A DNA stretch of 64,000 bases. Source: Balamuthia mandrillaris. Lineage: Eukaryota; Discosea; Longamoebia; Balamuthiidae. Position 1 is the stretch's first letter. Each line of letters starts with the position of its first letter. Made by a program: the position numbers and the translations under genes. Below, piece by piece: positions 22,768-35,076 of this stretch. The stretch lies in NCBI GenBank assembly GCA_031835245.1, contig JAVKOQ010000120.1:98701-162700 (forward strand), given 5' to 3'. Under the pieces are notes generated by a model. The model made no database searches and was not told the DNA's origin. It saw nothing but the letters and a program-made list of their open reading frames with translations.

Positions 22768-25700
22768 ATTCTTTCACGACCTTATTTTTCTTTTCTTCTT
22801 TCCAGTTGTTATCATGAGCATTACATTGTGGCGCATTCCAACCCTTAGAAAACTTTATCAAAAATATCAACTTCAACGCCAGGTCCCGCAACAGCAACAG
22901 CAACAACAACCACTAAAGGTTCGAAAGTCGATAGCGCTTATTTTCAAAGAGTGGCTGTATGATTTGCCCTTCGTTCCTATGTTTTTGGTGCTGCTTCCAT
23001 GTGCTTGGCGCTCTCCATCCGCCATCCGAGAAATGCGAGCAGAGAGGTCGGAAGGGCGAGCTCGCCTCGCAATTTACTACCATTTTATAATGTTGGCGGT
23101 TGATGTGACTGCGTTCCTAGCTGGTACCTCCAACATTTCTTTCTTCTTCCTTCCGTTTCGTGTTTCATTTCATTGCTTGTTTGGTTGTTCTGTTTTGTGT
23201 TGTGTGTTGTTACGCTTTAACATTTTTTCTATCATTAAATAATATCAGCGATGGCAGTAGCAATCACTCTTTGGAGAGCTCCAACTCTTTATTTCAAGCT
23301 AAAGGTACTGATTCCTTTCATCATTTTTTCTTCTGTTTTTGTTTTTCTTCTTCCTCTGTTCTCTTCATCTTCTTTCGTGTTTTATTTCTAACTTAAATAC
23401 ACAAATATCGAAAACGAAAAGTCATCTCGTTTGTTGATAACGTCAGATATAACTGCATGGCACGAAGTAACGTTCTTTCAATTCGCTTTGCTCTTTGTCG
23501 ATATTGCTCAACTGCTTCAAATGCTCTTCATCTTCCTTACCGTCACTCAAGTTTACTCCTTTGTTTCGCGCTCTCGCGGAATGCTTCGCATCTACATCAA
23601 AGACAAGAAACGCTTCTCCTTCCGAACGGAATCGAAGAAGCTTTGGAACAACATTCAACAACAACAAAGAAGACTACGAAGAAGAAAGAAACAGACATCC
23701 ACTGAAAACGAAGGAGAGGAAAGCGAAGCGGTCTCTTTGGCCGACATTCCTGAAGAAATACTGTTGGAGATATTTTCCTATTTTTCAGCGGTAGAGCTGA
23801 CCCAGAAAGTTTCTCTTGTTTGTGGTCAGTTTCAGCGTTTGGCTGAGGATAGAGCTCTTTGGAAGAGATTGCTTTTGACGGACTCAAGATGGACAGTTTC
23901 AAAGAGACAGCGTCGAAGAAACAAGATGATGGAACAAGGATGGAAGGAACTTTACCAGCACTGTTACACGAATTGGAAGACAAAAGCTTTGTTCTCGCTT
24001 CAAGTTGTTGGTGCGACTTTTTTCCTCTTCTCTTCGTTTTTTTTTTTGTCGTTATTTCTAACGTTTGGTATCCGTTGGTGTTGTTTAAATAATGCAGCGG
24101 GAGGACCAGAGAAAGACTATGCAGATGGTTATCGCTTCGTCATTCACCAAGAGTTCTGTAGGTCATGCAAAAACTTACCGCACACCATCATCCTTCCTAT
24201 GAAGATCCTTGGATACCTCATTCGAATGCCTGCATTGTGGTGGATAAGCTTCCGCTCGCAATATCTATCTACATATGCCTTTTGGTTTTCTTCTTGCTTC
24301 ACTCACAATCAAATTTTATCGCAACGTACGTTTTCTCTCCCTCTCTTTCTCTCTGTCTCTTTCTCTCCTGTGGCATTTTCTCTCTTTTTCATTGTCCTTC
24401 CAATGCAAAACTAATGGATTCCAACTCAGTTCAATGGCGTGATAACTTTTGGTGTATGCATGAGTTAGGCGTTGTTCTCGCTTTTGCCCTTGTATCGTGG
24501 ATAATCAACGATCTCATGCTGCTAGCAAACACACCAGGTATGCTTTATGCTTTATTTCCTTTTATCTGGTTAATAACTAAACTTCTTCTTTTGGTCGATG
24601 TCTTGCATTTGATGTAGCTATATTGCTTCGTTTTGTGGGTTGTTTGGGTTACCCTCTTTGGAACAATCCCATGCAAATTGTGCCTGTGCTTGCTCCGCCA
24701 ACTCTTCGCCAAAAGTGGCTCAAACGGATTGTCACCCTGCTCAACGGACTGTCATTGCCTGTCTTCCTTTCCTACAGCCTTGCCTTAGTCCTTCTTTCTC
24801 CTTTCATAGCTTTCACATGCTTCGATGCCGCTCTGCTCAGCCCATCTTTTGACTCTTCTTACTTGTTTTGGAGACACTTGCCAGACTTCTCTTCTCCGTT
24901 TGCTTTGGAAACTTGGAAGCAGCTTTTGTTCTTCCCTTTCTCACCGTATACTGCTTCTTCTCCCACGATGCAAGCTCATCTGTTTTGGGTGTTGTTCTTT
25001 CATTTGCTAGTGCCAATTGTCACTCTTCATTTCACATGGACTCTCCAACTCAACTGTACGTCATGTTACTCTCTCTTTCTTTTTGTAGCTTCTCTTCCTC
25101 TTTTCCTCCTAAAAACTAACTGTGGATTTCTCTTCTATAGTGGAAGGAAGGATTTATGTAACCCTTCCAGATTGCTTCGCTCTTTATGTCATTATCGGTC
25201 GGTTCCTCTTTAGGCAGTTGCAAACTGCACAGAGAGTGACATTCATGGCTTTCGTTGTTACCACTCGAATGCTTCGTACAGCGTTCACCTTTATTTGGAG
25301 CAAGTTTGTTGCTTGCTCTCGGTTCCTCCTTCAAAGCCTTCTTTCTGCTCTGAATTTTATTCTTCAGGTTTCCTTCCTCTTCAACTTTCTTCCTTCTATC
25401 TTCTTTCCTCTCTAACAGTATTAAAAAACCTTTAAAACAAAACAACAGAGCTTAAAACGAGTTTTAGGAATGAACAACCGTTGTCTTTCTACACTCACGC
25501 GATGGTGCTATAAGAGCGGCACTGTTGGAAACCTCTTATTAACGGCAGTAGTACCTTGTTGGATGTTTTGGCCCCTTCTGATCCCCTTGTTCTTCTCCAG
25601 TTACGCCCTGTGGATTCCTGCTTTCCTACTTTCTGTTCAGCTGCTTAGAACCGGATATAAGATTGTGGATAGGAATTGGGGAGACAAGAGCAAGTTCACT

Positions 25701-26610
25701 TCCAGAAAACCTGTTGTTAGGATCGAGTCTATGACGATGATACTTGGAGCTGTTGAGGAACATGGCATAGTTGTTCGCGTTAAAGGCACGAAACCTGCTG
25801 GTAATCTTCTGCTTCTTCTTGTCCTTGTTGTTCTTCTTCTTCGCTTCTTCTTTTAAGCTAATACTATTTTATTTCTTTGAAGACTTGGAAATCAAAGAGA
25901 TACGATTGTACTTTGGAGAGAAACAGTTTTGGAACACTCTGAAGAAGGCCATTGGACCCAGCCTCGTGAGGACCTTCCGTCTTATGCTCTATCCCCTCAA
26001 CATCTCGTCCTATATGACTCCCAAATCCTTCCCCAAGAACACAACCCGTACGTTTCTCTCTCTGTCTTCCATTCCTCCTGTTTCTCTCTTCTCTTTTTTC
26101 TCCTCTGACGGCATTTTAATATAGGTTTTGACTTGGAAGTAGCTTTTGGAACGGAAGGAAGGATTCACATCAGCAAAGCAACGCTTATCAAAAAGCTTAA
26201 AGAGTTCAAAAACTTGGTATGCTTATTGTTTTACTTTCTTCTCTTTTGTTTTCTTTCTAATTCACAAAGCTACATGTGAATAAAAGGGCGATCCCAAGGT
26301 GGAGATGCGCTTAGAATATGGCGAGAGCAGTTTTGGATGGAACAGCGAGGGGGTGCTCTTCATCATCGAAACTAGCGCAAGCGACATTCTTCACAGAGCC
26401 AAAACTGGGGCCAGCTTTTATCCAGTGGGACAAGATGATGAAGAGAGAGAAGAAAACAATGCGAAAGAAGAGCAGAGAAAAGGAAAGCAAACAACAGCGA
26501 AAAAACTGACAAAGAAAACATCGGCAAGTGAGGTCAGACGGAGAAAGATGGAAGACGAGGATGCAGAACTTGCCAGAAGGCTGCAAGCTCAATTCGACGC
26601 AGAAACGTAA
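16421..26610 (+). CDS. Giant polytopic membrane protein of about 28 repeated membrane modules with internal F-box
   Basis: Roughly 26 coding blocks (for example 18072-18440, 18497-20238, 20840-21416, 21508-21904, 22806-23123, 23423-24010, 24617-25054, 25450-25800, 26288-26610) give about 2,500 residues. The first 60 per cent repeats a unit of consensus hydrophobic-LLDIP-hydrophobic(10-14)-TxWRxPTL-basic. Examples are LLDVPASIALSLIFITRWHY, KDLPYFICIVLVTLSIYRAP, LLDIPAFILGFVVFLTLWKA and LYDLPFVPMFLVLLPCAWRS. Units with LLDIPA alternate with units with DLPF/Y. An F-box (SLADIPEEILLEIFSYFSAVELTQKVSLVC) begins near 23730, suggesting recruitment of an SCF ubiquitin ligase to a membrane. More membrane segments follow, then a soluble C terminus with AELARRLQAQFDAET. 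I do not recognise the family. Exon edges near 17220-17400 are uncertain. Confidence 0.75.
16929..17072 (+). repeat. Intronic TTCTTG repeat
   Basis: Within an early intron of the membrane-module gene: TTCTTG and TTGTTC hexamers, then TCTTCTCTC runs. Ser-Cys and Leu-Val frames across it are artefacts. Confidence 0.9.
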
Positions 26611-26669
26611 AAGAAAAGTGGCTCGCTTGGAATAAATAAATAAATAAATAAAGAAAATAAATAATACAG

Positions 26670-28484
26670 TTATCTACACCTCCACCCATCGTTGCGAAGC
26701 TGAAGCAAGTCCTGAAACATAAAACGAAGACGAGAGGCAAGCCTCTTATCTTTCGACAGAACATCCGCCTGGTGAAAGTAATGCTCCAAAGCGGCTTCGT
26801 TGCTGCCCTCCAATTGCTTACCAACTGTCCACATCAGCTTGCAAAACCCCTCCAACTTGGTCCATTGCAAGTTATCATCCTCTTTCAAGTTCCATGATGC
26901 GTCTCCCACTTTTCTCTTCTTCTTTTGTGCCTTCTTCTCTTTCGTTGGCTTCTTCAAATCTTCCATTTTATCTTCTTCTTCTCCATTGTCTCCGTTGTCT
27001 TCTTCTTCAATTTCTTCTTCGCTTTCTTCTTCTTCGTTTGGTTGATGTTGTTCGTCGCAAAAGTCTAAAGCAGGAATTTTGGAGAGGAGAGTATCAGCCA
27101 TGAAAATGATGATCTTTGGGGAGATAAGTCGCGCGTTGAACAACTCTCCTATGAACACTAGATTTCCATACATTCTCTTCTTTCTCTTCAATCGAGAGAG
27201 CTCCTTGTTTTCTTGCTCTTTCGCTTTCTTTTGGAGATGTGCTTCCACTTCGATGGGAAGATGAAATTGTTGACAATGTTGACGTTGGAAAAAGTCAAGG
27301 TTGGATTTTCGGGTGACGATAAAAGTGGCGCAGAGATCTATTAGAGAGGGCACTGGCTGTCGCAAGAATCCTTTTTCAAACTCTTTTTGGCATTTTTTCA
27401 GTAATATCCGCCGAAAGGACTATTGTTGTGTGTGTGTTTGTTTGTTGATTGTTAGAAAGAATTAAGGAGAAGAATAAGAAGAACAAGAACAAGAACAAGA
27501 ATGGAATAAAAGGTGAACAGAAAGGAGAAAATGAAAAGAAGAAAGAAGGAAAGAAGGAAAGAAAACAACATACTAAAGTAGAAGCGGTGCCACCAGGATA
27601 ATACTCTGGGCAGCGTCGTCCCAACTTGCCGCAAAGCTTTGCATAGAGAGGACAGTAAGCTGGCTCGATGAGAGCCTTGTCGAAGAGCAGGTTGACTGTT
27701 CCCTTCAACAAGAACAGACTGTCCACCATTTCGCAAAGGTCTTCGCTCAGTCTGTCGTATGTTACGTTCGTTAACTTGTTTAAAGCTCTGATGTAATTTT
27801 GGATGTATGTTAGTAAAAGGAGTGAACGAGACGAAAAGAGCAGAGAGCAGAGAGCAGAGAGCAGAGAGCAGAGAGCAGAGAGCAGAGAGCAGAGAGCAGA
27901 GAGCAGAGAGCAGAGAGCAGAGGCGAGAAAGCAAGAGGAGCAAAAAAGAGAGAGGGTTACCCTTGTATGGCTCGAAGTCGTTCCTCTTCGGTGTTTCTTT
28001 GAACGGGTGGGGCGCGTCCAGCGGCTTTGGCAACCACTTGCGGCCGCCAAACAGCCGCTTGTTTGCTACTGTTGTCGTTGAGGTGCTCACTCGTGTTCGT
28101 CATCTCTTTGCTCAATGAAGAAGAAGAATGCCCAGTTGCTGAAGAAGAACGAGAAGTTGAAGCAACCGAAGACGACGAAGGAAGCTTGAGGCAAGAAAGA
28201 GCTTTGGTATAAAGATCGTTCGGCGTGTCGGTGCAAACCTTTCATTGCAAAAGAGTCAACAACATTGAGAGAGAGAGAACGAGAGAAGAGAAAATAGTGA
28301 ACGAGAGAGAGAGAGAGAGAGAGAGAGAAGAGAAGAAAAGACAAGAAAGGAATGAAAGAAGAACAAAGAGTTCTAGTGAGACAAAAAAAACACATACCGA
28401 ACGAAATTGAAGCAAGAACTGACGAGCGTAAACTCGTGGCGTGGATTGCTGTTTGTTTTTGGCGTGTTGCGAATTCGAATTCAT
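26670..28484 (-). CDS. MIF4G-domain protein, short eIF4G-like translation initiation factor
   Basis: Exons on the minus strand 28484-28398, 28238-27961, 27787-27574 and 27419-26670 give 442 residues in one frame. After about 120 Ser-rich residues comes a single MIF4G domain: ALNKLTNVTYDRLSEDL, KGTVNLLFDKALIEPAYCPLYAKLC, SFRRILLKKCQKEFEK, MYGNLVFIGELFNARLIS, and the closing SRLRFMFQDLLQLRNDGW. These match eIF4G/eIF(iso)4G, the scaffold that binds eIF4A. An acidic/lysine-rich insert (about residues 310-360) interrupts the HEAT repeats. No MA3 domain and no clear eIF4E-binding YxxxxLL motif is present, so it may be a short eIF4G like plant iso forms or p97. Its 3' end meets the membrane-module gene tail to tail across only 59 bases of AATA repeats. 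Confidence 0.9.
27837..27921 (-). repeat. Heptamer array AGAGAGC in a MIF4G-gene intron
   Basis: About eleven head-to-tail AGAGAGC/GCAGAGA units on the plus strand, that is CTCTGCT on the sense strand of the gene. Lies in intron 2. Confidence 0.95.
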
Positions 28485-29013
28485 CTGATGGTTGTTTGAA
28501 AAAATATGTTTTTTTTTTTTCCTTGCTGGTTTCCTCTTCCACTTCTTATACTACTTGAATCACAGAAAGAAAAAAGGAGAAAAAGCAAAGAAAAAAAAAA
28601 CACCAACAACACGGCCCAAAGTGAGAAAAAAAAGAAAACTTCTCCTTTCTTTCTTGTTTTTCTTTCTGCTTCCCGCTTTCTTCTCTCTTTTCGATAAGGA
28701 AAATTATGGAGCCTCCCGAATACTGGACTTTGTCTCCTCCTCCCTCACGCTGGTCCATAGGGAACGCGCAAGACAAACTTTTCTCGCGATCTCTTCTCAC
28801 AAACAAAGTAGGCACGTCGACATCAAATTCTTTCGTCGACACTGAAAATCCGGGACGACGTGATATGAAAAGGTGACGTGTATTCCTCAAAACAGGAAAA
28901 ATTTTCAAAAATGGTAAAAAACAGGTGTCTCTTCGACAAACAATAAAATAAAAAACAAAACAAAAACTAACAGCTCAAACAAATATTATCTGTCGTTGTG
29001 GACCACCTGGGAC
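28485..29013. promoter_or_regulatory. Divergent intergenic region between MIF4G gene and Ser-rich gene
   Basis: Probably holds both promoters. Two GTCGAC sites, at 28816-28821 and 28835-28840, the second followed by ACTGAAAATC, lie 170-200 bases before the plus-strand start. Poly-T and poly-A runs flank them. No gene seen. Confidence 0.35.
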
Positions 29014-30823
29014 ATGGAAGAGGAGAAGACCGTTGCACCAGACTCAGGTCCAGGGAAGGAGGAGACGGAAGGGTCGAAGACCCCTTCGTCGCCGGAAACG
29101 TGCAGGAAACTTACGCCTGCTCAGTTACGACGGCTGGAGCTGGCAAAAAAGATCCTTCGAAGCGATACCCCTATGGAAAAGGAAATGCTGAAAAGCATGG
29201 TCACCCTCCGAAAGCCCCAAAACGTTCCCTCGATTCACGTGGAGGACACAACATCCTGCGCGGACGGTCAGGAGGAGGGTGAGTTCGGTAACCTCCACCA
29301 CGAGCACCCGATTGAAGACGCTTGGGCTGAGCCACCAAATGGAGAGGAAGGAGAGACTGTATCTCAGGAGTATTGCGGAGCTTATGGAGGTGAAGGTGAA
29401 GGTGAAGGTGAAGGAGACGAAGAAGTCCAAGGCGAATATCTCAAACACAACAATTATGAACACCAGGAAACGGTCAGTACCCATCCGCCAGAGGAGGACG
29501 CAGAAGGTCAGGAGGCAGAGCCAGAGGAGAATGAATACGCTCCACCCAATCTGCAAGAAGGAGCATACCGCTACGAAGCGGGGAAGCAAGACGAGGTCGG
29601 GGAACAAGGAGAAGATAACTTCAACTCGTCTTCTGCTTCTTCCGAGTCACACTCGGGTTCTGAATCGGATGAAGAAGCCAGGTTTGAACAGGCACAGGTT
29701 ACCTCCTTAGAGGAACCCGGCAAACAAGAACAGGAAGGCCAGGAGGGTGGAAAAGAGACGGACGGCTCTTTGAAGCAACTCAACGAAGACCTCAACCCAA
29801 ACCACTTCGACGATAGCAAGAGTGCTTCTTCTCCTTCTTCCACCTCTAAAAAGGGCGAAAAGTTACGTCTTCAGGTTGGAGAAGATGGAGCCGTTGTTGG
29901 TGACTCTAGCGCTTTGTCTCCTGGTCGCCGAAGAGGGAGAACTACTTCGCTTGCGGCTACCTCATCGCCTTCTTCTTCCTCCTCTAGGCATAAACGGGAT
30001 GACAGGAGGAAGGAAGACCGTTCCTCGGATAAGAAGAAAAGGAGCGAGGAGCGAGACAGAAGGCACGACGACAAAGACAGGAGGAGAAGCTATTCGACCT
30101 CCTCATCCGCATCTTCTTCCTCTTCATCCTCCTCGTCCTCTTCGTCACGCTCTCATCACCGTCACCACTCCTCCTCTTCCAAAGAGAGGAAAGATCGAAG
30201 GGACAAGGACAGGGAAAAGGAGAAAGGAGACAGGGACCGGGAGAAACGGCGCAGCCGGGCCATCCACTCCTCTCCTCGTCACCACTCTGCGGAAGAAGCA
30301 GAGAAGGACTCGCGTCGCTCCAACCATACCAGCAACAAGGACATCAATAGCGACAACAACCTCAAACGGATCCGCTCCTCCGACCGCAAAGAACGTGGGA
30401 AGAGCCTCAACATTCCTCCTCCTGCATCCACCTCCTCTTCTGCCTCGCCTCCTCCCGCCGCCTCCGAGGCCGCTCGCAGAAAGAGTGTTCTTGTTCCTCA
30501 ACCGCAACCACCGCAGCAACAGCTCCATCCGCTGCAACAGCTGCAACAGTTTCACCTGGAGGATAGCAGAGGAGGGGAGCGAAAGGAGAGAAGCGTGCTG
30601 CCGCAGAGCTCCTCCATGGCGCATTTGCTGAGGAACCCCAACGTGAAACACCTGCTGCCCTCCTCCTTCTCCTCCTCCAACCTGAGAACGGCGGACGGCG
30701 GCGCCGGCGACGCGCTGATCACTTGCCTTTCCATGGACGTCTCCGCTCTCAGGCAAGAGCATCAGCTGAGACCAGCACCACAGCCACCGCAACTACCACA
30801 ATCAGAAGAAGGCAGAAGCGAGT

Positions 30824-30825
<2 letters not shown>
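29014..30825 (+). CDS. Low-complexity Glu-rich and Arg/Ser/Lys-rich protein, function unknown
   Basis: A single open exon of 603 residues. The first ATG used is at 29014. A short predicted helical segment (LTPAQLRRLELAKKIL) lies at about residues 36-51. Residues about 90-260 are acidic, including [12 protein letters not shown]. Residues about 310-470 are rich in Ser and in RKD/KDRE/RDREKRRSR runs, as in splicing-associated and RNA-binding nuclear proteins. The C terminus is Pro/Gln-rich. The frame closes at TGA inside GCGAGTGAGTGAGAG, which also looks like a splice donor, so the gene might continue, but a direct splice to the RhoGAP exon at 31683 breaks frame. I therefore treat it as a separate gene. 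No enzyme domain recognised. Confidence 0.6.
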
Positions 30826-30857
<32 letters not shown>

Positions 30858-31548
30858 CAGAGAGAAGCTAAGAAGGAGGAGAAGAACAGAGGGGGAGAGA
30901 AAGAGAAAGAGAGAGTTGCTTCACTTGTATTTTTTTAATAATGAGAAGTTCATATAAAAGCAAGTCATATAACGAGAGTAATAAACAAAAAGCCCCCTAT
31001 AAAAGCCAACCATAACAACAACGTTTCCAAACGACCAAAAAGTCCGACGAGGAAGAAGAAAGAAGAAAAAAAATAAAAGCAACGCTTGGGGCCTCTAGAT
31101 GCAGAACTTTTAACTAATACAGATTCGACTTCGGATTCGACTTCCTCTGAGAAAACTCTTGCGTTTTATTTCAAAAAAAAAAAACAAACAAAAAAAAAAA
31201 CACACAAAACAGAATGAGGAACAGTGGCAAAAGCTTGTTCAAACGTACTTTTGGTTTCTCTCCTTCCTCATCTTCTTTTTTTTTTTAAAGAGATGTTTTT
31301 TTTTTTCGTTTTGTCTTTTTTGTCCATTTTTTTTTTGTTGCAAAACTATAGAGAAAAGGATCAAGATCAAGAGAGAACCACCTTTTTTTTTTTTGTTTGT
31401 TTTGTTTTGTTTTTTAAAAGGCTTTTTTTTGCTCTCTCCTTCTCCTTCTCGTTTTCGTTTTCGTTGTTTTTATTTTTTTATCTTTGTATATATTATTATT
31501 ATCATTATATCTTAAATTTTTGATGCGAAAGAAAGAAGAGAGGTTGAG
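30826..31548. other. Intergenic region with GA and T-rich runs
   Basis: Starts with (GA)n at about 30826-30855, then mixed sequence with AATAAA at about 30979. Poly-A at 31170-31200 and poly-T blocks at 31270-31430 follow. No convincing gene. A short upstream ATG frame at 31522 (ATGCGAAAG) closes after nine codons, just before the proposed RhoGAP start. Confidence 0.5.
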
Positions 31549-34500
31549 ATGAAAACAACAAAAAGCAAAAGTTTGGCTCTCCGCTTATCAGTTTCCGTGT
31601 TTTTGTTTTTTCTCTCATCAAAAACAAAAAAAATAACATAAAAAATCGCTGACCCTTTCTTTCTTGTCTCTTCTTCCTCCAGGCAAATCCGATCCCAAAT
31701 CCGATTTTAATCCGTCCGCAAATGATTCCAACAGCAGCAACGAAAGCGCTCCTTCGTCGTCTTTGAAACGGTCCTCCACGTTAGGAGACAAGGTGAAAAA
31801 AGAGAACTCCTCTTCCTCTTCCTCTTCCTCTTCCTCTTCCTCTTCCTCTTCCTCATCCACAACCTCCGCCGCCACCACCGCCCCGCAAATAACTCCTCTC
31901 CCTCTTCATGACCTCGTCTCCGGCCGTCTGAGCCCTCGCGGCAGCGGCAGCATGATACTACCTTCCAAATCCAAGTCTCACAAAGCCAAATCGACGTCCA
32001 ACAGCAAAACCTCATCTTCCTCCTCCTCCTCGTCCTCCTCTTCCTTGTTGTCTCCTGCCTCGGCGGCTGCCGCTTCGCCCACCTCGCCGACGAAGAAGGT
32101 GGGCAACCCGCGACGTTTCTCCTTGAGCATCGTTCCCGATCGAGGAGTAGGAGGAGGGGTAGGGGGCGGCGGCAGCGGCGGCGGTCTTCCGCTCGGCGGC
32201 GGCGGCTCCGCCTCCAACAACCGCAACCAGAGCCAGCTGTTGGTGCGAACGGCTGAGCTGGCTGTCATCGGCAACAGCCAGAGCAGCAACCAACTGGAGG
32301 GCGCGAAGAAGGGCCAGACGAAAAAGAAGAAGAGCTCGTCGAGCCGCAAGCTGCAAGCCCGTTCGAAGCGGAGCATCTCGGCGTTGGTCACGCCGCGTGC
32401 TCTCTCCTCCTCCAGGTCAGAGTCTTCTGGGCTAGATGGAGCGAGAGGAGTAAGCTGCGACAACATCGGTGAAACAGGAGGAGAAGAGGATGGAGGAGGA
32501 GGAGGAAGTGAGATAGGAGGAAGACGAGCGCTGCGTCTCTCTGCGACGACACCACCGAGAAAGTCTGGTCTCGCCACAAGCCGAAAGTCCAGCAGCACGA
32601 GGAGGCCATCTCCCTGCGGCTCTGGTGCCGGCTCTCCTCCCTCCGGCTCGTCTCCTGCGAAAAAGAAAGGAGGCAGCCTGCTGCTGCGGAGCCTGGAGGA
32701 GAACAGCGGCGGAGGAGCAGAGACGGACACCGGCGAAGGGCTCAGCAGCAGAGCCAGACAGAGACGACGGAGTCCCATCGTAACGTCGGAGAGCGAGAAG
32801 CAGGCCGCCATCATGAAGCAGCGATACAACGCGCTCTTCCATCAGCCCGTCTATACATCTGGCAAAAGTCTGAAGAAGAACTTTTCGGTGCAGTTCTACT
32901 CTCACTTGGGGCAGGGCGCCATGTCTCTGGGAGGAGTTGGCGGGATGGGAGGACTTGACTCGGATGTGGATGAGCAAACCAGCGAGGCAGAGTCGGAGGT
33001 CGAAGCCGGAGAGTTTGACGACGAAGGAGAAGGTAACCTCAAAAGCGGTGCTCGCACTTTTCGAGATGATTCCGTGGAGCATGAAGAAGAGGAAGAGGAA
33101 GAAGAGGATGAAGGTGATGAAGGTGATGGAGAGAGAGGAGGTAAGAAAGAAAAGAAAGGAGGCAGCAAGCGTCGAAGCGGAAAGATTGGGGAGGAAGAAG
33201 AAACCCCTCTCACTCCATCGGCACCTGCACCGCAAAACCCGCTCAAGTGGAAGTTTGGAGCGGAGGAAGGCAAAGGCGTTGTCTTTGGAGTGTCTCTGGA
33301 TGACATCATGAAGCTGCAGAAGAATAATAAGGCCCCTCCTGCCATTCTCGTGAGGCTGACGAAAGCCATTGTACGGTTGGGTGGATGCCAAATGGAAGGC
33401 ATTTTTCGGTATTGCTTCTTTGCTATTCTCTTCTTCTTGTTCTTGTTCTTGTTCTTGTTCTTGTTCTTGTTCTTGTTCTTGTTCTTGTTCTTGTTCTTGT
33501 TCTTGTTCTTGTTCTTGTTCTTGTTCTTGTTCTTCTTCTTGTTCTTGTTCTTCTTCTTCTTCTTGATCTTGTTCTTCTTCTTCTTCTTCTTCTTCTTCTT
33601 CTTCTTCTTCGCTTATTGTTCTTGTTCTTGTTCTTCTCTTCTCTGCTCTGCTCTCTGCGCCTGGCTTATTCCTTTCGGACCAAAGGGTATCAGGCACAGT
33701 TGGAAGCATGCAAAAGTTGAAAGAAAACATAAACCAAGGCAATCATCGCTTTCCAGCGGAGAGCACCAACCCCTATGACCTCGCATCCCTTGTCAAGGAG
33801 TGGCTTCGCAGTCTCACGGTGCCACTCATCCCCAAAAAATATTAGTACGTTCTCTCTCTTTCTCTTTCGTTCTTGTTCATTAACGTCTTTGCTCTCCGTC
33901 GCAGTCGCCGCTGCATCGAAAGCGTCTCCAGGCCCTCCACTTGTCTGAAAATCATTCAAGACCTACCGCGTTACAACAGGCAGACCCTCCGTTACCTGGT
34001 ACTATGGCTGCAACACCATCTGCTCAAACCGAACGTGCAAAGCATTACTCGCATGGACATCAGCAACATAGCGATGGTCTTTGCTCCCTGTATTTTAGAA
34101 GCTCCCAAGGAGACTACTGCCGAAAACATGTTGGCTAGCCTCCGCGAGCAGATCAAGTTCACGGTCAACATGCTGATGCTTGTTGGCATGGAAGACACAA
34201 ACGTATCGCTCCTCTCTCTCTCTCTCTCTCTCTCTCTCACATCAGAGAAACTTAACATGTTCGGTATATGCAGAAACTGCAAAAAAAGAGACTCAATCTA
34301 TCAGCAAGCGCGCGCAGCTTGACGAAGCAAGCCAGCCAAACCAAGCTGCTTCGCAGCAGCACCATAACGCTCATTCGCCTTAAAAAGTGGCAGCAGCAAC
34401 AGAGCAAACGAGGCGATAGCAGCGAACAAGACGAACCGGATGAACAGGAGGAACAAACTGACAGTGATGATGGAGCAGAGGAGGGAGATCATGAAACTAG

Positions 34501-34601
34501 CCCTGGCGAAGAACAGGACGAACAGCAACCGGAATCGCCAGACACGGAAGAGTCACGAGATCGTGAGGGTCAGTCCTTGCTATTCTTCGTTCTTTCATTT
34601 T

Positions 34602-34640
<39 letters not shown>

Positions 34641-34762
34641 ATACTTGTTTTTAACTTGATTGTTCTGCAGAAGGAAACCTGAGCAGCAGCGAAAACAACA
34701 AAGAAGAGAAGAAAGCGGACGACGTATCAGCAGTGAGCCCAGACGATGGTTGGGTGATTTGA
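31549..34762 (+). CDS. RhoGAP-domain protein with long disordered N terminus
   Basis: Exons 31549-31570, 31683-33408, 33686-33844, 33905-34202, 34274-34568 and 34671-34762 give 863 residues in frame. The tiny first exon (MKTTKSK) is a proposal; the second exon onward is firm. Residues 1-560 are Ser/Gly/Arg-rich with poly-Ser. The RhoGAP domain (about 565-750) reads FGVSLDDIMKLQ, CQMEGIFRVSGT with the catalytic arginine finger in GIFR, NPYDLASLVKEWLRSLTVPLIP, and RMDISNIAMVFAPCIL. RhoGAPs switch Rho/Rac/Cdc42 GTPases off, controlling actin; this agrees with the two Arp2/3-linked genes to its left. The C terminus is Glu/Asp/Gln-rich and ends SPDDGWVI. Confidence 0.9.
33430..33612 (+). repeat. 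Intronic TTCTTG array inside the RhoGAP domain
   Basis: The intron that splits the codon of the catalytic arginine is filled by TTCTTG/TTGTTC hexamers and TTC triplets; sense-strand pyrimidine-rich. Confidence 0.95.
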
Positions 34763-34949
34763 ACCACGGCTCTCTTTCTTTCTCATGAACGGGGTTGATG
34801 TTGCTTTGAAGATAAGTTCTTGTTTTGTAGTGTTGTTGACATTGTAAAAGAGAGGAAAATGGAGGAGGGGACGAGAAGGAGCAACATCGGAAAGTTGCTC
34901 TTTTTGTTTCTCCCTCTGTGCCCACGTTTTTTCAACTCTCCGTCCCTCC

Positions 34950-34989
<40 letters not shown>

Positions 34990-35076
34990 CGAAGAATAGA
35001 AAGTGCACAACAGAAGAAAAAGAATACAACAAAAGACATTACCCAGTATTGTGAGCAAGAAAAAAAAACAAAGAAA
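34763..35076. other. Convergent intergenic region
   Basis: Between tail-to-tail genes. Holds a (CT)n run at about 34957-34985 and no recognisable gene. Confidence 0.5.

Noticed and set aside
28996-34762. One gene joining the Ser/Arg-rich protein to the RhoGAP
   Set aside because: The donor-like GTGAGT at the end of the first frame is in the wrong phase for the acceptor at 31682, and a small exon at 31549-31570 gives the RhoGAP a start in frame. Only transcripts could revive it.
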